A DNA stretch of 47,811 nucleotides from Desulfarculales bacterium UBA702. Lineage in GTDB: Bacteria > Desulfobacterota > Syntrophobacteria > Syntrophobacterales > Syntrophobacteraceae. The stretch is taken from contig DBMI01000087.1 in NCBI GenBank assembly GCA_002298165.1, positions 34,682 to 82,492 of the forward strand. The letters run 5' to 3'. Every line of letters starts with the position of its first letter. Position 1 is the stretch's first letter. Positions 8,922 through 17,071 of the stretch are shown one piece after another. The notes under the pieces were generated by a model. The model had not been told where the DNA came from. It did no database searches and worked only from the letters and a program-made list of their open reading frames with translations. The position numbers and the translations under genes were made by a program.

Positions 8922-9901
8922 TCGGCAACCTCCACATGTGAAGTCTCTTCAAGGGAAGGGGCCTTTTCCGCTATTTCCTCCCTTGTGACAAGCTGCATGA
9001 ATATTTCTTCGAGACTCAACTGCACCGCGCGAAGCTCGAGCAAACCGGCTCCCTTTTCGACAACCATACGGGCGATATCCGGGCGTACGTCACTGGAGGG
9101 ATCGGCCTCGATGATGAATTTACCGCTCCCTTCGGCGTCGGCTTCCACGCGCTGTACTCCCCGGATCTTTTCAATCGCCGGCGCGATCTCAATCGCTGGG
9201 GAACTCACTTCGAGCATGATCCTGGTTGTTTTCTGGAGTTGGCTGGTCAGATTTTTGGGGCTGTCGGTTGCAACGATCTCCCCTTTGCTGATGATCAGCA
9301 CGCGCCCGCAGATCTGGGCCACTTCGGGAAGGATATGACTGCTCAACAGGATGGTGCGATTATGTCCAAGCTCCTGCACCAGGTGCCTTATTTCGATGAT
9401 CTGGGTCGGGTCGAGCCCTATGGTCGGCTCGTCCAGGACCAGCACCGGAGGATCGCTGATAAGTGCCTGAGCTAGCCCGACGCGTTGCCGGTAGCCCTTC
9501 GACAGGTGCGAAATGATGCGGTTTACTTCCTTTTCCAGCCCGCACATTCCAACGACCCGGCGGACCTCTTTTTCAATCTTGCCGCCTGAAATGCCCTTGG
9601 CGCTTGCCGCGAAACGCAAAAACCGCCTCACCGTGGAATCCCGGTATAGGGGAACGTTTTCCGGCAGATAACCGATCTTCTTCCTTATTTCGAGCGAACG
9701 CTCCATGCAGTCAAGACCGTCGACGCGCGCCGTGCCGGAGGTTGGGGGCATATAGCAGGTGAGAATCCTGATGGTTGTCGATTTGCCGGCCCCGTTGGGG
9801 CCAAGGAACCCGACGATCTCGCCCTTCTTGACCTGGAAGCTGACGTCTTTAATGGCCGCAATCGGGCCGTAGAATTTGGTAAGTCCTTCCGCTTCAATCA
9901 T
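8918..9901 (-). CDS. ABC transporter ATP-binding protein, GldA-like
   Basis: From the preferred ATG at 9901 (GAGGAC upstream) the protein has 327 residues. Walker A GPNGAGKST is at 34-42, the ABC signature LSKGYRQR at about 133, Walker B VLVLDEP at 153-159 and the H-loop histidine near 189, so it is expected to hydrolyse ATP. The C-terminal 100 residues form the extra domain seen in GldA/NatA-type drug or envelope exporters. A GTG at 9934 in frame is a less likely start. The gene follows the zinc-ribbon gene by about 100 bp and overlaps the permease gene, placing it first in the ABC set. Confidence 0.93.
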   Translation of the reverse strand: MIEAEGLTKFYGPIAAIKDVSFQVKKGEIVGFLGPNGAGKSTTIRILTCYMPPTSGTARVDGLDCMERSLEIRKKIGYLPENVPLYRDSTVRRFLRFAASAKGISGGKIEKEVRRVVGMCGLEKEVNRIISHLSKGYRQRVGLAQALISDPPVLVLDEPTIGLDPTQIIEIRHLVQELGHNRTILLSSHILPEVAQICGRVLIISKGEIVATDSPKNLTSQLQKTTRIMLEVSSPAIEIAPAIEKIRGVQRVEADAEGSGKFIIEADPSSDVRPDIARMVVEKGAGLLELRAVQLSLEEIFMQLVTREEIAEKAPSLEETSHVEVAE

Positions 9902-9999
9902 TGGTTGGTCCTCGCAGTGTAGATTGCTTTCCACCTAAAAGAAAAACCCGAATTCTGTCATAGAAACCGGGATCTTAGTATTGTAACTGAAATTTTTTC

Positions 10000-10212
10000 T
10001 CAGGGAATGACTATCGAGGGAGGCCGGCTTTCACGTACCGTTCTTGTTCCGAGCGATGCCGCGCAGGCCTGACAGAGATACTCGTGCAGCTCGCCGTCAG
10101 GGAGAACCAGCAGCAATCGGCTTCTCACAGGCATGGCCCTCTTGCAGCGTGGGCAATACAGCGCCGATGCCCTGAATTCTTCGAATTGTTTTGCTGGTGC
10201 TGCTCCGGCCAC
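10000..10212 (-). CDS. Small zinc-ribbon-like protein
   Basis: A 70-residue protein with YCPRCK near residue 19 and CQAC near residue 50, giving a CxxC-(about 26)-CxxC pattern that suggests a single zinc ribbon. The start is GTG at 10212 with a strong GGGGGTGA ribosome-binding site just after the dnaJ stop, 18 bp away, so the two genes are probably co-transcribed. I do not recognise a named family. A role in nucleic-acid or protein binding, possibly linked to DnaJ, is only a guess. Confidence 0.65.
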   Translation of the reverse strand: MAGAAPAKQFEEFRASALYCPRCKRAMPVRSRLLLVLPDGELHEYLCQACAASLGTRTVRESRPPSIVIP

Positions 10213-10230
10213 TTTTCGCTATCACCCCCT

Positions 10231-11382
10231 CTAGTTGGGGCCTGACCCGCCGGGGGAACTCGACATGGACTCCTGCTCGCGCTCCTTGCGACGATTCCAG
10301 GGCCATTTTTTGACCTTTGCCCCGCCCTTTTCTTTTTCGATCTCCATGAACTCGCGCAGGATCTCCTCCTGGCGGGGAGTGACTCGCTTGGGTATCTTAA
10401 CCTCAACTTCGACAAACAGGTCGCCGCGCCCCATTCCGCGAAGCCTCGGCACGCCGTCTCCGGTAAAGCGGATCACCGCTCCGGGCTGAGTCCCGGGAGG
10501 AATTGCCATTGGCTTTGTTCCATCGAGGGACGGGATCTCGACCGAGTCGCCGATAATGGCCTGGAGGAAAGAAATGGAGACTTTACAGTAGAGATTGTCG
10601 CCGTCTCGTTCGAGCTGCGGATGAGGCTCGACGTCGAGCTTTACGTAAAGGTCTCCCGCAACTCCGCCGCGGTATCCGCCTTCACCTTCTCCTCGCAGCC
10701 GCAACCGGGTCCCCGAATCGACACCCGCGGGCACCTTCACCGGTACTGACTTTTTCTGCCTCATGCGGCCCTGCCCCTGGCATGCCCGACAAGGAGACAC
10801 CAATATCCGTCCGGTACCCTGGCACCTTACGCATGTAGTGCTGATGCGGAAAAATCCCTGGGATTGAATCGCCTGGCCGGAACCCTGACAGGCCGGGCAT
10901 GTCGATTCATGCGTACCCGGCTCGGCGCCGCTCCCGCCGCATTTCGAGCAGTTAACATATGTTTCTATCTCGATTTGCTTCTCTGTCCCAAAGACCGCTT
11001 CTTCGAAGCTGAGCTTCATGCCGTAGATCAAATCGTCGCCGGGCCTAGACGCCGTGCGCCGGCGGGACTGCCCCCCGAACGCGAAAAATTCCTGAAATAT
11101 ATCCCCAAAGGAGCTGAATATATCATCGAAACCGTTAAAGCCGTTGAACCCCGTCCCGCGTAGACCGTCGTGGCCGTATGCATCGTAGACACGCCTCTTC
11201 TGCGGATCGTGAAGCACTTCATATGCCTCAGCCGCCTCCTTGAAGAGTTCTTCAGCCTCATGGTTTCCGGGATTTCGGTCGGGATGATACTTCAGCGCCA
11301 GCTTTCTGTACGCTTTCTTTATGTCATCTTCACCGGACTGTCTGGGTACCCCCAGGATATCGTAGTAGTCTCTTTTACCCAT
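10231..11382 (-). CDS. dnaJ: Chaperone DnaJ
   Basis: A 383-residue type I Hsp40 co-chaperone that stimulates DnaK ATPase and delivers unfolded proteins. The J domain (1-70) has the HPD motif at 33-35, followed by a Gly/Phe-rich stretch (about 71-105). Four CxxCxGxG repeats bind two zinc ions: Cys145/148, 162/165, 184/187 and 198/201. Substrate-binding domains follow, then a short charged, Ser/Gly-rich tail. GGAGGT precedes the ATG. No dnaK or grpE is adjacent; instead rpoZ lies upstream. I looked for a CIRCE operator upstream and found no convincing one. Confidence 0.96.
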   Translation of the reverse strand: MGKRDYYDILGVPRQSGEDDIKKAYRKLALKYHPDRNPGNHEAEELFKEAAEAYEVLHDPQKRRVYDAYGHDGLRGTGFNGFNGFDDIFSSFGDIFQEFFAFGGQSRRRTASRPGDDLIYGMKLSFEEAVFGTEKQIEIETYVNCSKCGGSGAEPGTHESTCPACQGSGQAIQSQGFFRISTTCVRCQGTGRILVSPCRACQGQGRMRQKKSVPVKVPAGVDSGTRLRLRGEGEGGYRGGVAGDLYVKLDVEPHPQLERDGDNLYCKVSISFLQAIIGDSVEIPSLDGTKPMAIPPGTQPGAVIRFTGDGVPRLRGMGRGDLFVEVEVKIPKRVTPRQEEILREFMEIEKEKGGAKVKKWPWNRRKEREQESMSSSPGGSGPN

Positions 11383-11578
11383 TTACACCGGTAACCTCCA
11401 TGGCATTTCCAAATTTTCTACCGAATGTTGGGGCAGAATATCACATCGGGCAGGAGCACAATTCGTAAACACGAAGTGCGGAATTGTCAAGCGCGTGAAC
11501 ACTCTCGGGTGCTCGATCCGTCACCCCGCGCCGGATTGATGACCCCAGTGGCACAGTACTCGATGAGCACTAAATTTC

Positions 11579-11974
11579 TCAGCCGATTGGCGTTGACTTG
11601 GTCCCGCCGGTCTCGGCCTTCTCGACTTCAGGCTTATTCAATCCGCCTCTCTTAAAGGCTTCGCGCGCGTAGGCTTCCTTGCCCAGTTCCCTTGCTTTCT
11701 CCCCGACTGCGATCCAATCGGCGGCAGGCGCATCGCGTCCGAGAATCTTCAATATCCGGCCATGGAGAAAGGCGTCACCCTCATCCTGGACAACACCGAG
11801 CAGGCCTTCGATTCTTTCCGGCGCTCCGGCCCTCTCGTAGAAATCTATCGCGTCGTTGATAAGCCCAGATTCTTCATACCGCTTGCCCCAATCCAGCAGC
11901 TTGTCTATCGAAACGGCCTTCTGGTTCAGCAGCTCATTCTTTTCGAGACATGAAAGCAAATTAGATCTTGCCAC
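11579..11974 (-). CDS. Hypothetical TPR-like helical protein
   Basis: A 131-residue, soluble, mostly helical protein with no signal peptide. The segment WGKRYEESGLINDAIDFYER (about 29-48) looks like a degenerate TPR-like helical hairpin, and a similar helix pair recurs near residues 85-110. The start is a GTG with a GGGGGGAAG ribosome-binding site. It sits 40 bp after rpoZ and about 200 bp before dnaJ on the same strand. I do not recognise a named family; a protein-protein interaction role is inferred from the helical pattern only. Confidence 0.7.
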   Translation of the reverse strand: MARSNLLSCLEKNELLNQKAVSIDKLLDWGKRYEESGLINDAIDFYERAGAPERIEGLLGVVQDEGDAFLHGRILKILGRDAPAADWIAVGEKARELGKEAYAREAFKRGGLNKPEVEKAETGGTKSTPIG

Positions 11975-12014
11975 TTTATATTTCTTCCCCCCGTCACCTC
12001 ACGGCGGCGGTTAA

Positions 12015-12404
12015 TCAGAGATCTTCCTCACCGGATTCATCGGCGGGCTGGTCCGCTTCCATATCCATGTCCAGGTTTGAAAGACCCTCGGAGCCTATTT
12101 CGACCGCCGGGCCTAACGAGACAGCCTCTTCTATGATTTCCTTGAGTTCGGCGGTCTCGGGAGCACTCAGGGCCGGTTCGACCTGAGCGGGCCTCGCCTC
12201 TTCGATCTGGCGGATATTATCGACAGTTATGGTATCGGCGGCAATCTCGCGCAGCGCCGTCACCACTTCCTTGTTGCCCTTCGTATTGCCAATGGTAAGC
12301 GGGGCTCCGCCGCGCAATTGCAGCACACGCCGCACGGCAAGGTGTACGAGCGAGAAACGGCTGTCTACATTTTTGAGGCAATCTTCAACAGTTACGCGAG
12401 CCAT
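12015..12404 (-). CDS. rpoZ: RNA polymerase omega subunit
   Basis: A 129-residue protein whose first about 65 residues match omega: MARVTVEDCL start, then a VDSRFSLVHLAVRRVLQL helix and the KEVVTALREIAADTI segment. Omega helps fold and retain the beta-prime subunit. Typical omegas have about 65-90 residues. This one adds an acidic tail of roughly 60 residues (about 68-129, many Glu and Asp, ending ESGEEDL) that looks disordered. The upstream side shows an AT-rich TATATTATAAAA tract around 12450 that may hold the promoter, but no good -35 was found. Confidence 0.9.
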   Translation of the reverse strand: MARVTVEDCLKNVDSRFSLVHLAVRRVLQLRGGAPLTIGNTKGNKEVVTALREIAADTITVDNIRQIEEARPAQVEPALSAPETAELKEIIEEAVSLGPAVEIGSEGLSNLDMDMEADQPADESGEEDL

Positions 12405-12700
12405 TCGAGAAACCTTTCCCCCAAAACATTTTTGGGCCAGTAAGCCTTTTTATAATATAAGTCAGAATTGGAACCACCGCGCGGGTCTGCATCCGCTAAG
12501 GCAATTCCCAAAGATTAACCAATGGGGCATTTCTCCATGAACTTTTCTTTATAAACCCGGTGGAAGTGGTTGGCAATATGAAAAGAAGAAAAAGCCCGGA
12601 TGGGAAGAAGTTGTCGTCGGCTCAGAACTGCGACTTGATTCATTTTGCAACAGTTTGAGTCAATTCATATTTTGCGATTCGTTGTGCAAACGTCTTTTCT
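12405..12700. other. Divergent intergenic region between rpoZ and nfnAB
   Basis: About 300 bp with an AT-rich tract at 12448-12462 and a CCCAAAA-CAT-TTTTGGG hairpin just upstream of rpoZ. It contains no gene that I can support. Confidence 0.5.
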
Positions 12701-12729
12701 TGACGCAGTTCGATATCCGTTATATAAGC
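12701..12729 (+). promoter_or_regulatory. Likely nfnAB promoter
   Basis: TTGACG (12701-12706), 17-bp spacer, TATAAG (12724-12729). Transcription would start near 12737, leaving a leader of about 280 nt before nfnA. A second TATAAT hexamer lies at 12959-12964 without a good -35. Confidence 0.5.
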
Positions 12730-12736
12730 CCAATGG

Positions 12737-13016
12737 TTAAGCTCTTAGTAGGCGCCTGCTATCCACGGCTGTTCCATATATCAGGGCAAATCGGCGTCGG
12801 ACGAAGAAACTGCGAGCTGGTTTTCACAAATGCAATTCAGCGATTCTCTTACCGGGGCTTCTAGCTTTATCCCGCCTCGGTTTACTGCTTCCCGGCGGGC
12901 CGACTGCGGCGATGCGGGATTCGCAGCCGCCCTGATTCCCCAAGTTGAAAAGGTGAGATATAATAACCCAGCACAATCACCGGCCAACCAACATTTTGCA
13001 GAAAAAGGAAAGAGGA
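12737..13016 (+). other. Long nfnAB leader
   Basis: About 280 nt between the proposed start of transcription and nfnA. It can form a GC-rich hairpin near 12905-12930 (GCGGC...GCCGC). I do not recognise a riboswitch class. Confidence 0.35.
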
Positions 13017-13880
13017 ATGTACAAGATCCTTGAGAAAGAGGTCCTTAGTGACGTCACCAAACTGATGGTGGTGGAAGCGCCGCAAATCGCCAGGAAAGCG
13101 CGAGCCGGCCAGTTTGTAATCGTGTTGATGCACGAAAATGGCGAGCGCATTCCGCTTACAATCGCCGACTACGACAGGAAAGCCGGTACCCTGACCATGA
13201 TCTTCCAGGAAGTGGGCAAGTCCACCCTGGAAATGGGGACCATGAAGGTCGGGGACGAGTTCAAAACAATTGTGGGTCCACTTGGACACCCCACCGAAGT
13301 CGAAAACTTCGGTACGATAATCTGCGTTGGCGGTGGCGTCGGGATCGCTCCCATCTACCCGATTGCTCGCGAACTCAAGGAAGCCGGCAACCACGTTATT
13401 TCAATTATCGGCGCAAGGACCAAGGACCTCCTGCTCTGGGAGGATAAGATGCGTGCGGTATCCGATGAACTCATCGTAACCACCGATGACGGATCGTATG
13501 GGCGCAAGGACCTTGTTACAGTGCCTCTCAAGGAAATGATGGAATCGCGCAAAATCGCGAAAATATGGGCCATAGGCCCCGCAATAATGATGAAGTTCGT
13601 ATCTGCGACCACGGAGCCTTTCAAGGTGCCGACGATCGTCAGCCTCAATACGATCATGATCGACGGAACGGGAATGTGCGGCGGCTGCCGCGTGCTCATG
13701 GATGATGGGGCCAAGTTCGTCTGTGTTGACGGTCCCGAGTTTGACGCCCACAAGGTTGATTGGAATAACCTGCTTTCAAGAATGACTTTTTACCGTGGCC
13801 AGGAACAGGCGGCGATCGCCCGCTGGAAAGAAAGTCACAAGTGCAACCTGGATCGCGCGGTCGCGGAGGGAGTGAAATAG
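13017..13880 (+). CDS. nfnA: NfnA-type FAD/NAD-binding, [2Fe-2S] subunit (NADH-dependent ferredoxin:NADP oxidoreductase)
   Basis: 287 residues from ATG 13017, which has AAGGA at 7-nt spacing; an upstream in-frame TTG at 12996 is less likely. The ferredoxin-reductase fold shows the flavin-binding RIPLTIAD segment (45-52), the nucleotide-binding GGGVGIAP (105-112) and a C-terminal [2Fe-2S] site with Cys221, Cys224 and Cys236, with Asp216 as a probable fourth ligand as in NfnA. With NfnB it catalyses reversible electron bifurcation: NADPH oxidation coupled to reduction of NAD and ferredoxin. The same family was earlier called sulfide dehydrogenase beta subunit (SudB), and related proteins are dihydroorotate dehydrogenase electron-transfer subunits; pairing with the next gene favours Nfn. 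Confidence 0.9.
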   Translation: MYKILEKEVLSDVTKLMVVEAPQIARKARAGQFVIVLMHENGERIPLTIADYDRKAGTLTMIFQEVGKSTLEMGTMKVGDEFKTIVGPLGHPTEVENFGTIICVGGGVGIAPIYPIARELKEAGNHVISIIGARTKDLLLWEDKMRAVSDELIVTTDDGSYGRKDLVTVPLKEMMESRKIAKIWAIGPAIMMKFVSATTEPFKVPTIVSLNTIMIDGTGMCGGCRVLMDDGAKFVCVDGPEFDAHKVDWNNLLSRMTFYRGQEQAAIARWKESHKCNLDRAVAEGVK

Positions 13881-15326
13881 ATGGCTGAGTTGACTAAGAA
13901 AGATCGGATGAAGATTCCCCGTCAGGATATGCCTGTTCAGGAACCGGATGCGCGGGTAAAGAACTTTACAGAAGTTGCACTTGGCTTTACGCAGGAACTT
14001 GCTCAACTGGAGGCCCAGCGCTGTCTTCAGTGCAAGGACGCAAGCTGCAGGGAAGGCTGCCCCGTCGAAGTCCCCATTCCCGATTTCGTGGGTGCCGTGC
14101 GCGACGGCGACATGGCTAAAGCGGTCGAGATAATGAAGAGCAAGAACAACCTTCCGGCAATATGCGGCAGGGTTTGCCCCCAGGAAGTACAGTGCGAGTC
14201 CCGCTGTATTCTGGGAAAGAAGGGCGAGGCGGTTGCAATCGGGCGCATAGAGCGCTTCGTCGGCGACTACGAGCTTGCCCACAGAACCTGTGATGTAAAA
14301 AAGGGCCCATCGACAGGCAAAAAGGTGGCGGTAGTCGGGACTGGACCTGCCGGCCTTACCTGCGCGGTGGATATGGGCATATACGGGCATGACGTAACCA
14401 TGTTCGAATCCCTTCACACCCCCGGAGGCGTGCTCGTCTATGGTATTCCTGAGTTCCGCCTTCCCAAATCGGTAATCCGGTCCGAAATTGAAAACGCCGC
14501 CTGCGCGCTCGGCATCGAGATCAAGGCGAGCCATATAGTCGGCCGCACGCTCCTGATAGACGAACTTCTTAAGGAATTTGACGCGGTATTCCTGGGTACG
14601 GGTGCGGGCCTTCCGATGTTCTCGCCGATTCCGGGCATCAACCTCAACGGCGTAATGTCGGCCAATGAGTTCCTCACGCGGGTAAATCTCATGAAGGGAT
14701 ACCTGTTCCCGGAATTCGACACTCCGGTATGGGTGGGCAAGAAAGTTGCCGTTATCGGCGCGGGCAACGTCGCAATGGATTCGGCGCGCTGCGCTCTTCG
14801 CCTCCAGTCCCTGGGCATGGGCAACGCTGGTCCTGATAGCGAAGTCCATATCGTTTATCGCCGTTCGGCCGAGGAAGTCCCTGCAAGGCAGGAAGAAGTC
14901 CATCACGCAAAAGAGGAAGGCGTAATATTCGACTTCTTGACCAACCCGGTCGAAATTCTGGGCGACGGCAAGGGCGGGGTATCCGCGATGCGCTGCGTCA
15001 GGCAGAAATTGGGCGAGCCCGACCAGTCCGGCCGCCGCAGACCGATCCCGATCGAAGGTTCGGAATTCGATATGGAAGTTGACCAGGTGGTATTTGCACT
15101 TGGAACCAACCCCAACCCGATAGTTTTCGTCAATGCGGAAGGCCTTGAGCGTAAGAGGCAGGGAACGGTCGTAGCCAACCAGGAAACCGGACGCACCACG
15201 CTCAAGGGTGTATGGGCCGGAGGCGACGTCGTAACCGGAGCAGCGACCGTTATCAGCGCAATGGGCGCCGGAAAACGCGCCGCAGCCGATATGAACAACT
15301 ACCTGAAGGACAAAAGCGCCTGGTAA
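13881..15326 (+). CDS. nfnB: NfnB-type NADP(H)-binding flavoprotein subunit (GltD/SudA family)
   Basis: A 481-residue cytoplasmic flavoprotein. An N-terminal ferredoxin-like domain carries two [4Fe-4S] sites: Cys48, 51, 56, 60 and Cys95, 99, 105, 109, with family-specific variation in true ligands. A FAD-binding GTGPAGLTCA motif is at about 153, and a second Rossmann motif VAVIGAGNVAMDSAR (about 289) binds NADPH. Its start codon directly abuts the nfnA stop, so the two are translationally coupled. Glutamate synthase small subunits share this fold, but no large glutamate synthase subunit is nearby and the nfnA partner decides the call. A rho-independent terminator follows. Confidence 0.92.
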   Translation: MAELTKKDRMKIPRQDMPVQEPDARVKNFTEVALGFTQELAQLEAQRCLQCKDASCREGCPVEVPIPDFVGAVRDGDMAKAVEIMKSKNNLPAICGRVCPQEVQCESRCILGKKGEAVAIGRIERFVGDYELAHRTCDVKKGPSTGKKVAVVGTGPAGLTCAVDMGIYGHDVTMFESLHTPGGVLVYGIPEFRLPKSVIRSEIENAACALGIEIKASHIVGRTLLIDELLKEFDAVFLGTGAGLPMFSPIPGINLNGVMSANEFLTRVNLMKGYLFPEFDTPVWVGKKVAVIGAGNVAMDSARCALRLQSLGMGNAGPDSEVHIVYRRSAEEVPARQEEVHHAKEEGVIFDFLTNPVEILGDGKGGVSAMRCVRQKLGEPDQSGRRRPIPIEGSEFDMEVDQVVFALGTNPNPIVFVNAEGLERKRQGTVVANQETGRTTLKGVWAGGDVVTGAATVISAMGAGKRAAADMNNYLKDKSAW

Positions 15327-15384
15327 TTCAGCTATCCGGCGGGTTGCCATCCTGAAGGTTGAGAGATAGTACTGAGTGGTATTT

Positions 15385-15422
15385 AAAAGCCCTCCCGGCC
15401 AAGTGCCGTGAGGGCTTTTTTC
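15385..15422 (+). terminator. Rho-independent terminator after nfnAB
   Basis: Stem AAAAGCCCTC (15385-15394) pairs with GAGGGCTTTT (15410-15419), extended internally by CGGC/GCCG, and is followed by T residues. It lies between convergent nfnB and dacB and could act weakly on the other strand too. Confidence 0.85.
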
Positions 15423-15434
15423 TTCGAATCGGAA

Positions 15435-16898
15435 TCACTTCAAAAACGCCGCCTCTTCCAGGAATGCATCTATGGCCTGCCGGGCTTTCCACCTGTCGCG
15501 TACACCGTTTAGCATCAGCGCGGCGGCGTAAGTATTGCCGGATGGGCCCGAAACATAGCCGGCAAAACCAATTACGTCGTTGAGGGTACCTGTTTTGCCT
15601 TGAACTGAAAGGCCGGGTTTTCGCATCCTGCGCTTCAGGGTGCCTTCGCCGGCGTTTACGGCGAGCGATGAGATAAAGGCGGGTCCCATCTGCTGGTCTT
15701 TGTATGCCGCAGTGAGAAGCTGACAAAAAGTCTTGGGCGTTACCAGGCAAAAGTGGCTTAGTCCGGATCCGCAGTCTATTATTCCAGTGCGGTCAGGTAT
15801 TCCGGCCTCGACCAGGGCCGACTCTATTACGGCCACCCCTTTAGCGCCCGTTCCCGGAGGTCCGGATACATGGCCGCCGAGGCCCTTAAGAAGCATCTCC
15901 GCCATAAAATTGTTGCTGTACTTGTTCATCGAGGATACCAGCTCTGATAGCTCTGGAGACTCATACCTCGCGATGGTAACAGCCCCCGAGGGCGCTGTGC
16001 CTTCACCGATTGCATGCCCCATCACCCGGATACCCGAACGCTCCAGGGCCGTCCGGATCGCGCCTGCAAAAAGGCCGGCTGGGTCGGCGGCGTGGAAGCG
16101 GTACTCGCGGGAGCGAGGCCCCCGTGAAGCCGCCTGCCCGGAAATCTGAAATTCCTCCTGGCCACCCCCCGTTGCTCCCAGAGACCGGACCTTGAGAGTG
16201 TCGCCTTTTTTGGCCGAAACGGCCTTGCCGCTCACTTTTATGTAGCTTCCAGCCCAAGCCGGATCAACAGTTACAGCGGAGCCGGGCTTTGGTGGGACGA
16301 GCAACCGGAAGGGCACCAGGTTGAAGTCCACAGCGGTTGCCGAGACTACCGGGTTGTATTTGCCGATGCAATCACCGTCCAGGCAGATATGCTCGGATTT
16401 GGGATTGAAGAAGCTGTCATCGGTAAAAACCCCACCGGTTATTTGCCTGATCCCCTGCAGTTTAATTGCCTGCGCAAGTTCCTGGGCTTTTTCCGATACA
16501 AAGAAAGGATCCCCGGCACCTCTGATCCAGATATCACCCTGGATTACACCGTCTACAGGCCCGCCGCGGGCGAGGGCTTCCGTTTTGAACCGAAAAGAAG
16601 GGCCGAGTTTTCTAAGAGCCGCATAGCTTGTCAGCAGCTTCACCAGTGATGCAGGGACAAATGCTGCTCCCGAATTGTGCTCAACGACGGTCTGCCCCGA
16701 AGGAAGGGATACAAGCATCACGCCGACACTTTCCGCGGTTTTTCTGATGCGTTCGATTGACTGTACAAAAGGCTGGGTGGGTCGTTGCGAGTCTGCGGCA
16801 GGCACCGCAACCGCCGGCGCGCAAAGGGCCGTCGAAGTGCAAAAGATTATTAGGAACGGGCGGAAGTTCCGAAGCTTGGTGAAGAAGTCCATTATCAT
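15435..16898 (-). CDS. dacB: D-alanyl-D-alanine carboxypeptidase/endopeptidase (PBP4, peptidase S13)
   Basis: A 487-residue periplasmic penicillin-binding protein that trims or cleaves peptidoglycan peptide cross-links. A signal peptide covers about residues 1-33 (hydrophobic core FLIIFCTSTALCAPAVAVPA). The active-site SxxK is SLVK at 84-87, the SxN motif lies in KYSNNFMAE (about 335-340), and the KTG triad member is in VQGKTGTLND (about 433). The length and a large insert between SxxK and SxN fit class C PBP4. An ATG two codons downstream is an alternative start. A terminator lies between it and the upstream UspA gene, so it has its own promoter. Confidence 0.94.
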   Translation of the reverse strand: MIMDFFTKLRNFRPFLIIFCTSTALCAPAVAVPAADSQRPTQPFVQSIERIRKTAESVGVMLVSLPSGQTVVEHNSGAAFVPASLVKLLTSYAALRKLGPSFRFKTEALARGGPVDGVIQGDIWIRGAGDPFFVSEKAQELAQAIKLQGIRQITGGVFTDDSFFNPKSEHICLDGDCIGKYNPVVSATAVDFNLVPFRLLVPPKPGSAVTVDPAWAGSYIKVSGKAVSAKKGDTLKVRSLGATGGGQEEFQISGQAASRGPRSREYRFHAADPAGLFAGAIRTALERSGIRVMGHAIGEGTAPSGAVTIARYESPELSELVSSMNKYSNNFMAEMLLKGLGGHVSGPPGTGAKGVAVIESALVEAGIPDRTGIIDCGSGLSHFCLVTPKTFCQLLTAAYKDQQMGPAFISSLAVNAGEGTLKRRMRKPGLSVQGKTGTLNDVIGFAGYVSGPSGNTYAAALMLNGVRDRWKARQAIDAFLEEAAFLK

Positions 16899-16967
16899 TC
16901 ATTTCGTTGTTTGCGGAAGGTGAATATCTGGTCAAATAATTTGGACGCGGGTGTTTTGAGCGGAGCC

Positions 16968-17001
16968 AAACCCAGCATCCCCCAAAGCCTTTGCTGGGTT
17001 T
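16968..17001 (-). terminator. Terminator downstream of the UspA gene
   Basis: AAACCCAGCA (16968-16977) and TGCTGGGTTT (16992-17001) form a 10-bp perfect stem with a 14-nt loop, lying 70 bp past the UspA stop. The T run on the minus strand is short (GGGTTTGG), so termination may be partial. Confidence 0.6.
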
Positions 17002-17071
17002 CGTTCTGTTCAATTTCACAATGCCCGGATACCGGCAAGTGCTCGGAACAAGCTTAAATGACCGGAGTGTA

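Noticed and set aside
11383..11578. Possible CIRCE operator upstream of dnaJ
   Set aside because: A TAGTGCTC-ATC-GAGTACT palindrome is present, but its halves and spacing do not match the TTAGCACTC-N9-GAGTGCTAA consensus.
12737..13016. Known riboswitch in the nfnAB leader
   Set aside because: I could not match any class by eye; only a simple hairpin is visible.
12882..13394. A minus-strand frame across the nfnA start
   Set aside because: It overlaps the nfnA leader and coding region and has no recognisable domain.
13776..15350. A 524-codon minus-strand frame opposite nfnB
   Set aside because: Exactly antisense to nfnB, which has clear motifs, abuts nfnA and ends at a terminator; the antisense product resembles nothing.
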